Below are positions 23,001 through 32,179 of a stretch of DNA of 64,000 nt, piece by piece; within the stretch, counting starts at the first letter, position 1, and each line of letters starts with the position of its first letter. The stretch comes from Symbiodinium microadriaticum. Taxonomy: Eukaryota; Sar; Dinophyceae; Suessiales; Symbiodiniaceae. Made by a program: the position numbers and the translations under genes. The DNA lies in NCBI GenBank assembly GCA_001939145.1, contig LSRX01000456.1, positions 258,644-322,643 on the forward strand, in the 5' to 3' direction. The notes beneath the pieces were generated by a model. It saw nothing but the letters and a program-made list of their open reading frames with translations, ran no database searches and had not been told where the DNA came from.

Positions 23001-24316
23001 ACATCCGAAGAAGAAGGGCAAGAAGCCGAAATGGAAGCTGCCTGTCAAAGATCCAGCGTACGACAAGGATGTGGGCCAGATCAGCAGAGAAAACAAATTG
23101 ATCTTCGTCCATGTGCCCAAGACTGGTGGGAGCACAATCGAGCAATCGAAGTTGTTCTACGACGCTAAGAGGCATCATCCCATCGGCGGTCACACTAAGG
23201 CTGAAAAACTGCTGCCTGACACGCAGTTGGGCAGATGTATCTTGTGGGATTCTGTTCGTCCTAGTGCTAGTCAGCAGTCCGGCTTACGTGTGCAGTCCCG
23301 CGAACAGAGAGCTCTTAATGTGTTGTCAACAATCCTGTTATACCTGGGTTGAACAAATATTTCCGGACACTGCTGACCGCTCGCATGGATCAGGGAAGCA
23401 GTCTTGGATTGTGGTTGTGATCCGAAGTCACCCATTCTCGAGGCGGAACCTTGCGCCCGGCTTTCGCAGCTTTTCCATGGTTCGACATCCTTGCGAGCGG
23501 TTCATCTCTGCGTTCACCTACACTCTCACGGTGGCCCCAGAGCCCGAGCTACGCTGGCATCACAAGAGCCTTAGCCTGACAACTATCTTGCGATGTTATA
23601 TGACCTTATAAGGTACTGTAGGGACCTGATTAAGAAACCCTGGGTCTCTATTAGGGTTCTTAATATGAATCCAAATAAACTGGCCCTATAACCCCTTTCT
23701 TAATCAGGTTCCTTATAACGGAGGGTTCTCGAAGATCAAAACCAGAATGCTGCAGGCTTTCAAGCCAAGCGCACCTTTGATGTCGCAGCTCAGGAATATC
23801 GGAGCCAGGAATTTGACCGCCTACGTGGCTTCGAGTGACTTCGGTGGCGCCAAAGCTGCAAATGGGGCCGCTTTCGGCCGGTTCTGACATATTGAAGCTC
23901 TTTGTAGCCCAGCTTGTAGCTCTTCTCCAATGCCCGCGTTCATCTGAGGTGATGTGTTCTGGAGATTCTTGCACTTCCAGCCGCAGCACTCGTTTCTCTT
24001 TTTCGCTAACAAGACTTTCGGCGTGGATCTCCTGCTGTGCCAAGACAACTGGACAAACAGCATCCAGAGATTGCGGGAGTACATGAAGCCTACAGCGATC
24101 CCTCCGTTTAGACACACCTACGCACGCAGCACTACGCACTCGAAATGCTCTGACTTTCCAAACGAAACGCGTCAGAGAATCGAGAAAGCCTACGCAATGG
24201 ACATGTGCCTGTTTTATCCAACTGACGCTCCAACGGCGTGCAGTGGCTTGTCTGCGCAAGAACTGACCGCACGTTACCAGACGTGCAAGTCTCGCGTGTC
24301 GGGCAAAAGGCGTTGA
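22795..24316 (+). CDS. Membrane-anchored sulfotransferase, tandem copy 2
   Basis: Same architecture as copy 1. Exon 1 starts at ATG 22795 with the same signal anchor, then a Lys-rich stem and FVHVPKTGGSTIEQ. A second exon around 23400-23580 has RNLAPGFRSFSMVRHPCERF, the 3'-phosphate-binding motif. RNLTAYVASSDFGG lies around 23810-23855. The last exon, from about 23972, has FFANKTFGVDLLLCQDNW and ends with GKRR-stop at 24316. A foldback element (23604-23718) sits in the intron between exons 2 and 3. The last exon is nearly identical to copy 1 over its 3' half, so the tandem pair is young or kept alike by gene conversion. The acceptor substrate is unknown. Confidence 0.75.
23604..23718. mobile_element. 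Foldback (MITE-like) element in sulfotransferase intron
   Basis: ACCTGATTAAGAAA at 23624-23637 is repeated in inverted orientation at 23696-23709, and TTATAAGG flanks both arms. The left arm holds ten extra bases. No coding capacity. This is an imperfect inverted-repeat element; a simple hairpin-forming relic is the alternative. Confidence 0.5.
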
Positions 24317-24850
24317 GCCGCAGAGGTGCCTTGCTCCAGGGATGTTGGTATATAGGAAGCCACTATTGGGCAGCAGTTCCATGAAGTTCTTCAAGTACCT
24401 CCAGCTCGCAGCTCAAGTGTGTAGCCGGAGACCTTGGAGCACTCAGACTCTGACAGGTCTTTTATTTTGAGTAGCCGCGATGCCACTTGCTGTCACTTGC
24501 AGCGCCTTCCACCACGCCTCCGATCGCAAATCAGAAATACGAAGTGGAAAATCAACAACCATCCGAATTCCACGGCAGGAGCATGTTGTTAGCAATAGCA
24601 GCAGTGGCGATCTTGCTACTCTGTGTGTCTCCATATTGTGAGGCCTCTTTCACATGTGAGTTTCAGAGATAACGGAGAGAGAAATGGAGAGGGACGAAGA
24701 AGAGGGGTCTTCCTCGCTGCAGCTTTCCTGTTCAACGCTCATGAAACTCATGATTCCCGCACAGGTCAAAGGGACCCAGAGCGGTCCGAGAGCAAACTCC
24801 ATATCTCCACAGCAGCTAGCACCAGCTTCCAGAACAGCCAGTGCCAGAGC

Positions 24851-26407
24851 ATGAGACTGCCGGCACTTGCTGGTGCATTCGCCTGCAGCGTCACGCTGCT
24901 TCTGCCACTTGGGCTCTCTGTGCTACGGGCCAGCCGAGGGCGCTTCGAAGCCGTCGGCGAAAAGACGAGGCCGGCGAGGCCCAGTCCGACCACGAGGCCG
25001 CGTGTGCCCGGTCCGACCACGAGGTCGACCCCCAATACCCCCAAGCCCTCGACCACGACCACACGGCCGCCCTTTAAGACGCTCTTTCCTGTCTTGAAAG
25101 CCTTCGATGGCTCGGTGATCAACAGGGCAGCCTACCGACAAGACTTCGGCCAACTCAGCCGCAAAAACAAAGCAATCTTCGTGCATGTGCCGAAGACCGG
25201 TGGAAGCACGATCGAGGACTCCCGGCTCTTCGAAGATGCCCAGAAATTTCACAACACCAAGGGCCACAGTGAGGCGGAAGTGCTGACGCTCGACGCATTT
25301 GGCAGTTGTTCAAAGCTTGTTGCAGAATGCTGCCTGCTCCTGCTCCGCCCCCCCCACCACCCCGCCGAACAACAACCGCAAAAACCGACGCCTCCTGGGA
25401 AGCACAAAATCGCATTTGCTGTCCCGCGCATCACCATGTTCCCTCAACAACGCTTCTGTACAAAGGCGCTGTGGGCATGCATGACTGGGCCGATGCATGG
25501 TCGGCGACACATGCCTTAACTTATTAAGTAGATAAGAGCATCATTATCTTGCCTGATAGCAGATCGTGCTGGTCCCTTTAGTTCGAGATGTCTGTCGCGA
25601 GTACAATATTTCGGAATCCCTGACATGGATTGTCAGCAGCACGAGGAGAGGACGAGCTCCCAGCTTTCGGAGCTTCACCATGGTGCGACACCCCTGCGAG
25701 CGCTTCGTGTCCGCGTGGACATATGTTCACACGACAGATGCACCGAAGCCGGAGCGGCAATGGTACCGGGAGAGCCTCGGTGATTCACAGGAGTTTGCCA
25801 GTTTAGGCTAAGTAGAGCTCTCCATGTGCCTCATATGACCATGGAGTCCTCAAGAGAGCAGCGCAGGCACTTTGGGGAAGGCAACCTCACCACCTACGTT
25901 GCCTCGAAGTTCTTCGGCAGCCCCCCGGCTCTCCATCAGACGGATCAACAACGCTGTCATTACACCTCTTCGGCTCGTGCCAGTCTTGTTGAGAGTTGAA
26001 GGCTCTCGGCCATGTTTTGGATTTAAGGTCGCACCTTCCACGACTTTTTGCATTTCATGCCGCAGCACAAGTTTGTCTTCTTCCACAACAAGACGTTTGG
26101 AGTGGATCTCCTTCTGTGTCAAGACAACTGGACGAGAAGTATCGAGAGGTTGCGTGAGTACTTGAAGCCCGTAGTGGTCCCTGCCGAAATCGATGGGCGG
26201 CACACGCTGAAGACGACACATTCTAAATGCGCTGACCTGCCAAATGAGACACGTCAGAGGATCGAGAAAGCCTTTGCGCTGGACATGTGCGTCTTTTATC
26301 CAGCTGATGCTCCAACTGCCTGCAGTGGTTTGTCTGCGCAGGAGCTTACTGAACGCTACAGGAACTGCACGTTGCGGGCTTTCAAAAGCTTGCTGCGTGT
26401 GCACTGA
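24851..26407 (+). CDS. Membrane-anchored sulfotransferase, tandem copy 3 (divergent)
   Basis: Start at ATG 24851: MRLPALAGAFACSVTLLLPL is a signal anchor; then a Pro/Thr/Arg-rich stem (residues ~35-80), SRKNKAIFVHVPKTGGST with the PAPS-binding motif, and an Asp/Glu-rich stretch. A second exon (from about 25571) has FRSFTMVRHPCERFVSAW. A third (about 25877-26000) has GNLTTYVASKFFG. The last exon (from about 26054) has FFHNKTFGVDLLLCQDNW and stops at 26407. The stem is longer and unrelated to copies 1 and 2, and the third-exon segment is extended, so this copy diverged earlier. The family assignment rests on both cofactor motifs and the shared C-terminal domain. Confidence 0.75.
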
Positions 26408-26684
26408 CAGCTCTGCGACTTAGAGCCACGACAAGCCAAGCCTGCAGGTGCGTGACGCAGCTGCAGAGGCAAGTTGCAAACTGTTGAAGGCGGGCGAGTA
26501 CACGAGCCTGCAGCTCTCTGGCTATTACCTCTGCAGCCTTATGTGAAGGTATGCTGGATGTACTTCCTGAGATATGCTGAGAGTCGGCGCTTGATGAAGC
26601 TGTGCCGCGACGAACTATACTGACCAAGCCTGTGAGTTTGCATCTCTCTTGTTGCAAGGCGCTTTCTGCTCCGTTAATTGCGTG

Positions 26685-27199
26685 AGGTATCGTAGCTGGG
26701 CGGATGTCCACTGGCTCCGCTCTCGGCTGACTGCGGCATGGCAGGCCGGGGTGCACTTCAAGGGGGGTCTGTAAGTCACATGATGGCCTCTCACTTCTTG
26801 GAGGCCTGGCTCCAGTGGTTCCGCAAACGCGGGAAGGCTTCGGTGCTTTTGCAGGTGCCTTCGTGTCTGCATTTTGATTTGGGGTTTTGATGAGAGGTGG
26901 TGGCCATGCGCAGCGCCCCGCAGCTGCTGGCGGCCTGGCGTTGGCTCCGAGTCCACGCAGCCTGCTCTGCCCATGGGCAGTTCATGCGCAGGCCGGGCCT
27001 CGCGCTCATGTGACGAGTTCTATATTAACCCGTGCAATCGAGGCCGCAACTTCCCATTGATGCGGCGGTTGCACCATGGTGCCGGGCTGACACGCATCAG
27101 AGGCATCGGGCACAGATTCCTGGCCCAGGCAGCCCGTGGCCGCCGAGCTGCTCTTCGGCCCGGCCCCCTTCGACGTCCACCCGCACCACATGCAGGAGC
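26685..27199. repeat. Segmental duplication, right copy (partner 15740-16254)
   Basis: Second copy of the SFI1-like exon module, direct orientation. It differs from the left copy by a handful of substitutions and by one-base length changes in a G-run and a C-run. Confidence 0.9.
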
Positions 27200-27520
27200 C
27201 AACGGGAGTTATGTTGCTGCACGTGACAAATTAGATTAGATGCATCATTTGGGTAAATAGCTGGAGGACTCGCTTGCAGGGCATGCCACGTTAGCCCGAA
27301 TCCTGTTGCAGGCCATGCAGCAAAGCTTGCTGATCCTGTTTCGAAGCGCATTGCTGAAGAAGATCTTCGGTTCCTGGCTGACAGAGGCTCGCAGTTCCCA
27401 ACGAATCCTGCGCAAAAAAACCTCCTGCAGGCTGCGAAGACCGCTGGCTTCTCTCGTCGTGCCTTAGAGCGCCATCGCTGCTGCTGGCTCCACGCTTGGA
27501 AGGTGCCGCCCCGCCGCAAA
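26685..27520 (+). CDS. SFI1-like exon module 5 (duplicated copy c and next exon)
   Basis: The duplicated exons RYRSWADVHWLRSRLTAAWQ, AWLQWFRKRGKAS, EVVAMRSAPQLLAAWRWLRV and VAAELLFGPAPFDVHPHHMQ are followed, outside the identical segment, by LLILFRSALLKKIFGSWLTE (about 27327-27390), a clear LLxxφxxW centrin-binding-repeat core, and an Arg-rich helix up to about 27500. The downstream exon is unlike the sequence after copy b, so the duplication joined a different downstream context. Confidence 0.5.
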
Positions 27521-27829
27521 TTCTACTGGCCTATACGAGTAGGGAGGCCCACCCCTTTTGCTTCATCACAGGCCCAGGCTTCTGTCGGCCGTCAGCTGCG
27601 CGACCGTCAGCAAAGTGCCGCAGCGCTCAGTTAATCGCATACCCGCCGAGCACAAGTCACCTTCCAATGCAGTGGAGACATCTGTCATTCTTGCAGTGGG
27701 TTTCAACTCAGTTGGTCGCGAAGAGAGTGGGACGCTCGCGATTGCTTGCCCTGCAAAGCTGGAGAATGAGGTTGGGGGTTGCACCACACTTCCACAGCTG
27801 AGCATGTGCACATTTGTCTGCCTCTTGCA

Positions 27830-28200
27830 GGTCGCAGCAGAGAGTGCAGCAGCGACAGCGGGTTCGCGACTTCAATGTGGCGATCCGGCGGCGGACCGGC
27901 CGGAGGCGAGCACAGGAATAAACGCAAACCTATGAGGCTCAAAGGGTCGCCTTCAGGTTCCTCGCGGCCTGGCTTCGGCTGCAAAGGGACGAGGCAGGAG
28001 CCAGCGATCTCGGCGATCCTCGGTGGCTCACTGGCCTGTCAGGCCTTCGCACGCAGGGCGCAGCAGCGGAGGCTGCGCTGCAAGTTCCAGGCGCCCCCTT
28101 GCACTGTCCATCTTTGGCCCATTCCAGAAGCGGCGGCTCTTGATTTCCGGTGCAGGCCTGGGTGGCCCAGTGGCAGAACAACCGACAGGTCGCATGCGGC
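27830..28200 (+). CDS. SFI1-like exons, module 6
   Basis: CQAFARRAQQRRLRCKFQ (about 28035-28090) and AWVAQWQNNRQVACGR (after TCCGGTGCAG, about 28157-28203) are paralogues of the 19.38-19.55 kb pair in the same order. An Arg/Gln-rich helix precedes them near 27830-27930. These are helical exons of the SFI1-like protein; splice joins are not resolved. Confidence 0.4.
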
Positions 28201-28219
28201 AGGGCGGGGAGCACACAGA

Positions 28220-28400
28220 CACAAAGAGACACACACACACACACACAAACACACACGTTCGTTTATAGTCTGTATGGATGTATGTATCCATCCATCTAGC
28301 TTGCTCGCTAGCTAGCTACCTATGTACCTATCTATCTATCTATCTATCCATCCATCTGGCCGTTTATTTATTTATTTATTTATTTATTTATATGTACATG
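28220..28400. repeat. (AC)n, (TATC)n and (ATTT)n microsatellites
   Basis: AC repeats at about 28221-28255, then TAGC/TATC units at about 28300-28348, then ATTT units at about 28365-28392. Confidence 0.9.
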
Positions 28401-28568
28401 TGTCTGTTTTCATATCTATATCTCTATATATATATAACTATGTCTATTGTATGAGTCTGTGCTATATCTACGTCCGTATTATCTATATATTACATATCTC
28501 TTTGCAAGCTGCACTTCACGCTCCCATTTGACGCATGGCTTCTGGTAGTTTATGTAAGCTTTCGCAAT

Positions 28569-28960
28569 GTGGAAGAGGAGCGCACAACAGATATGTTGTA
28601 TATATTCAAAAGAATGGACATGCGAAAAAGGAGCGTGCAACAGACGTGCCAAATGTCGAAAATGTTTAGAATGGTTGAAAAGTTGGAAATGATTGACATG
28701 CAAATGCTCCCGCTATCTGCGAATTTGGTAAGACAACAATTCCAGCAACTTCAGGCTTTGAACATGTTAAACATCCCAAACATCTCACTCATGTTAGTGT
28801 TAGATGATTGAAATGTTAAAGATGTTTGACAAACTTGATCCGCGGAGGAGGAGCGCACAACAAATGTTACAGCATGAAAACTTTTGAATTGCGAACAAGG
28901 AGCGCAAGACAAACATTTCAAGCATCTTACAAGTTTGGATTCTTTGAGATCCTTCAAACG
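28569..28960. repeat. Degenerate paired repeat with GGAGCGCACAACA motif
   Basis: The motif occurs at about 28577 and 28629, and again at about 28848 and 28897, with small changes. The two pairs share a spacing of about 50 bases and lie 270 bases apart, in AT-rich DNA rich in ACATGTTAAACAT-like words. No credible gene. Confidence 0.5.
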
Positions 28961-29085
28961 CAACTGCTCCCCGGAATTTGAATTAAATTGGAACTCATTC
29001 ATTCAGTTAAATATATCAAACGGCTAATTAGGTTCATTAGCATGATCGAGAACGCCTGCTGCGAATCAGTGGCCGCTCCCCAATT

Positions 29086-29148
29086 ATATAAACCCTATAA
29101 GCCCTATAAACCCCAAACCCCTAAACCCCTAAACCCTACACCCTAAAG
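29086..29148. repeat. Interstitial telomere-like array
   Basis: CCCTATAAGCCCTATAAACC followed by CCCTAAA-type units, C-rich strand on +. It lies immediately before an SFI1-like exon (about 29165-29230, LLHLSALCLRRRSS). Confidence 0.7.
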
Positions 29149-29159
29149 GCGCAGATCTT

Positions 29160-29232
29160 AGCTTTCTGAGGAGAAGGCGCTGCTCCACCTGTCGGCGCTG
29201 TGCCTCCGAAGGCGCAGCTCGGAGCTTAACTT
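29160..29232 (+). CDS. SFI1-like exon (LLHLSALCLRRRSS module)
   Basis: Reads EEKALLHLSALCLRRRSSEL, nearly the same as the 19.6 kb exon EEAALLRLSALCLRKRSSEP. Preceded by telomere-like sequence and followed by a foldback element, so this copy may be an isolated exon left by rearrangement. Confidence 0.4.
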
Positions 29233-29263
29233 AACAAGCACTGAACACAGAACACGGAGGGCC

Positions 29264-29365
29264 TACCCATAGGCCCCTAAGTAGTTCCCTTTGGTGGCTT
29301 ATATTTGTTTAGAATCCTATAAGGTCTATAATCCCACAAAGGAACTACTTAGGGGCCTATGGGTA
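29264..29365. mobile_element. Foldback MITE, copy 1
   Basis: Arms of about 27 bases, CCCATAGGCCCCTAAGTAGT at the outside, pair almost perfectly. The inner part (GGTGGCTTATATTT...CCTATAAGGTCT) resembles the element at 58851-58944. Both are flanked by TA, which would fit a TA target duplication as in Tc1/mariner-type MITEs. No coding capacity. Confidence 0.8.
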
Positions 29366-30010
29366 AAGGCTGGGAGTTCTGGTGGGAGGGAGTGCACAAG
29401 AGCCGCCCGAGGTCTCCAGGGCGGCTTGCATGCCCTTCGCCTCCAGGCCAAAGGGGAGCTTTTTCCTGCAATTCTGTTTGTGCCGCTGGGGCAAACGAAT
29501 CGGACATTAGCGATAATGAGTGCGCAGAAGCATGGCCGCCAAAATCACTAACCTCTCTCAGACAGATCCGCGCAGAGGGCCTGTGCAATGGAAGCGAGTC
29601 TTCTTGATAAGTTTTCAGTGTCAGCTGCAACCCGGCGAGGTCCAAAGACAAGCGAGGCGGCGAGCGCATCACAAGGCCTTGCGCAGCTCACGACTGGTGA
29701 ACATGTCAACGCTTATCTTGGCTTCGTGTGACTGTCAGGGGTCGAAACCCGTTTAAACCACGCATGCAGCCTGGGCATGCCGTTCGTCTTGAAGCTTTCC
29801 TCCCTCAATTGATGTCTTTCCTCCCCTTAGCGAGAGTCCTAGTCCCCAGAGGTGAGGCCCCTAGAGGCCGGGGGGGGAATCTGGTCCTTCATGGACAAAG
29901 AATGGGAGCTTTGGCTGGGCAGTCTCCGCCTTTGACACTAAGCGCTGGAACCTGGATGATCGGTTAGCTGCAGTTGGCCGTTTTCCTCATGCCGCTGTGG
30001 CAAAGACCCT

Positions 30011-30117
30011 CCCTAAAACCCTTAAGCCCTAAAACCATTAAAGCCCTAAACCCTAAACCCCTATAAACCCTAAACCCCTATAAGCCCCTATATATAAGCC
30101 CCTATAAACCCCCTAAA
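30011..30117. repeat. Interstitial telomere-like array, C-rich
   Basis: Degenerate CCCTAAA/CCCCTATAAA units. It is followed after about 100 bases by a G-rich array, so the two point outward from the spacer like the two ends of a chromosome. Confidence 0.75.
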
Positions 30118-30218
30118 GGAGGGAAGCCGTGGGGTTTCAGTTGCAGGTCCGCGACCGGGCCGCTGCGGCTCGCCACCAGCTCCTGGAGGCCTTGGCCTTG
30201 GGGACGGGGCTGAGAAAC

Positions 30219-30513
30219 TTAGTTAGTTGGGTTTAGTTGGGCTTAGTTAGGGGTTTAGGGTTTGCGTAGTTGAGGTTTAGGGTTTAGAGTTTAGGGGTTT
30301 TGAGGTTTGAGGTTTAGGGGTTTATAGGGGTTGGGGGTTTAGGGTTCAGGGGTTTAGGGGTTTGAGGTTTAGGGGTTCAGGGTTTAGTTGGGTTTAGGGA
30401 TTACGGTTTAGGGTTTAGTTGGGGTTAGGGTTTAGGAAAGTTTAACTTTCAGGGTTTAGGATTTAGGGTTTAGGGTTTAGGGGGTTTACGCTTTAGGGTT
30501 TCGGGTTTAGGGT
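30219..30513. repeat. Interstitial telomere-like array, G-rich
   Basis: About 295 bases of degenerate TTTAGGG units (GGTTTAGGG, GGGGTTTAGG and variants). The longest telomere-like tract in the window. Confidence 0.85.
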
Positions 30514-30549
30514 TCCGCTTTCTTCTCTGGAGGCTTGTTGGGCGGCTTT

Positions 30550-31330
30550 GGTGAACCACGCAGAGCAGCAGCGGCTCAGAAAGCTGTGTCTTGACATGCA
30601 TTCTGTTCCTTCGGTCCATGTCTGCAGAAAGCAGAATTGCTCTGGCACGTCCAGGTATCAAAGTTGGGCGGATGTACACCGCCTTCGTGCGATGCTGGCA
30701 ACTTCGTGGCAGGCTGCTGGCAACAGATGAATGGCTGCACGCTGCAAGCCTTGCCGCACAGAGTGATTGTCGTGATTCGTTGTAGGCATGGCTCAGCTGG
30801 TTCCGCAAGCGCGGCAAGGCGACAGACGCACACACTGAAAGCATGGTCAGTGTATGCATCTCTGCATGCTCTACATATGTATTTATATGTATATACATCC
30901 ATACACGCACATTAGTTTAGCGAGCTATCCATGTGAGAGGTGGTGGCCATGCACAGCGCCCCGCAGCTGCTGGCGGCCTGGCGCTGGCTCCGAGTCCACG
31001 CAGCTTGCTCTGCCCATGGGCAGAGGGTGTGCAGGCCCTGCCGGGCCGCCCTTGGGACTCTCTTGCGCAGCAGGGTGTGCGATGACTCAGTACACAGTCC
31101 CTGCTTCAATACAGGCTGCAACTTCCAGATGCCGCTGCGGCTTCCCCATGGCGCCGGGCTGACACACATCACGTCTCTCCAAACATCTGCGGGAGGCCGA
31201 AGAGCAAGTTTCATGGCCCAGGCAGCCCGTGGCCGCCGAGCTGCTCTTCGGCCCGGCCCCCTTCGACGTCCACCCGCACCACATGCAGGTAAACGGCCAC
31301 ATTGATGTAAATTCCTCGCTGCAGCATTCG
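30550..31330 (+). CDS. SFI1-like exon module 7 (copy d)
   Basis: A diverged version of the repeated module: RYQSWADVHRLRAMLATSWQ (about 30655-30715), AWLSWFRKRGKAT (about 30786-30825), EVVAMHSAPQLLAAWRWLRV (about 30938-31000), and VAAELLFGPAPFDVHPHHMQ ending at a GTAAAC donor (about 31230-31290). Intron sequence differs from copies b and c, so this copy is older. Confidence 0.5.
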
Positions 31331-31399
31331 AGTTCACAGTGAGACGGTTGAACTTTTAAGCGAAGCAGATTATATGATTATGAATGTGAACTGTCCTAG

Positions 31400-31820
31400 G
31401 CACGCGAGATTGCTCAGCTTGACCCACCTGCTGCGCAGGCAGTGCAACCAGCCCTGCTGGTGCTTTTCGCAAGCGCTCTTCTCAAGAAGATCATGCTTTC
31501 CTGGCTTGCTCAGGCTTGCCGAAGCCCAGTCGTGTGAAGTCCTTCTTGCGGCAACATCTCTCTTCTCCCTTGTTTTTGGCGTGTCTGCAGGTGCATGACA
31601 TGGCGGATCTCCTTGAACAAGCCCAACAGGGCGCACTGAGACGATGCATAAGGGGATGGCAGGCTTGGGCAGCTGGATGATGGCTGCAGCATGCTGGGGC
31701 AGTTTCAGACGAGGCTCTATCGATTTTCTGCAGACGTCGTCGAGTCCACGAGAGTGCCGTCAGAGCCCTAAAGCTTCTTCGCTGGGCCGCGGGGCGGGTG
31801 ACTTCGGTTCTAGTCCAGAT
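31400..31820 (+). CDS. SFI1-like repeat exons (LLKKIMLSW, LRRCIRGWQAW)
   Basis: Three exons carry clear centrin-binding-repeat cores: VLFASALLKKIMLSWLAQAC (about 31460-31520); after GTCTGCAG at about 31591, LLEQAQQGALRRCIRGWQAW; and after TTCTGCAG at about 31733, VHESAVRALKLLRWAAGRV. This is the best match to the SFI1 consensus (Leu-Leu-x3-Phe/Leu-x2-Trp-Lys/Arg) in the window. The protein would be a filamentous centrin-binding scaffold at the basal body; this role is from the family, not from the sequence context. Confidence 0.55.
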
Positions 31821-32018
31821 GCTCTTATGTCCCGCTCCCAGGGCCCTGGCTTCCTACAGTCCTTAGCCCATAATGTGACACACCGCGCAAAAAAGAAAGC
31901 AGCATTGGCATAGCATCCCGCCTCGCCTCGCCTCGCATGCTGCGGCATAGTGCAAAAATAGCTAGTGGAGTATGACAGACTTGATAGGTTCATTACTGTG
32001 GAACGGTTCAAGATAAGA

Positions 32019-32175
32019 TGGGTGGGTGGGTGGATGGATGTATGACTGGATGTATGGTTCGATGGATGCATGCATGAATGCATGGATGGATGCGCCGATG
32101 GAGTGATGTGTGGACTGCCGGACGGTTGGAGGGATGGATGGAGGGATGGATGGATGGATGGATGGATGAATGGAT
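32019..32175. repeat. (GGAT)n/(TGCA)n degenerate microsatellite
   Basis: GGTGGGTGGATGGATG-type units interspersed with ATGCATGCATG. Confidence 0.85.
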
Positions 32176-32179
32176 GGAA

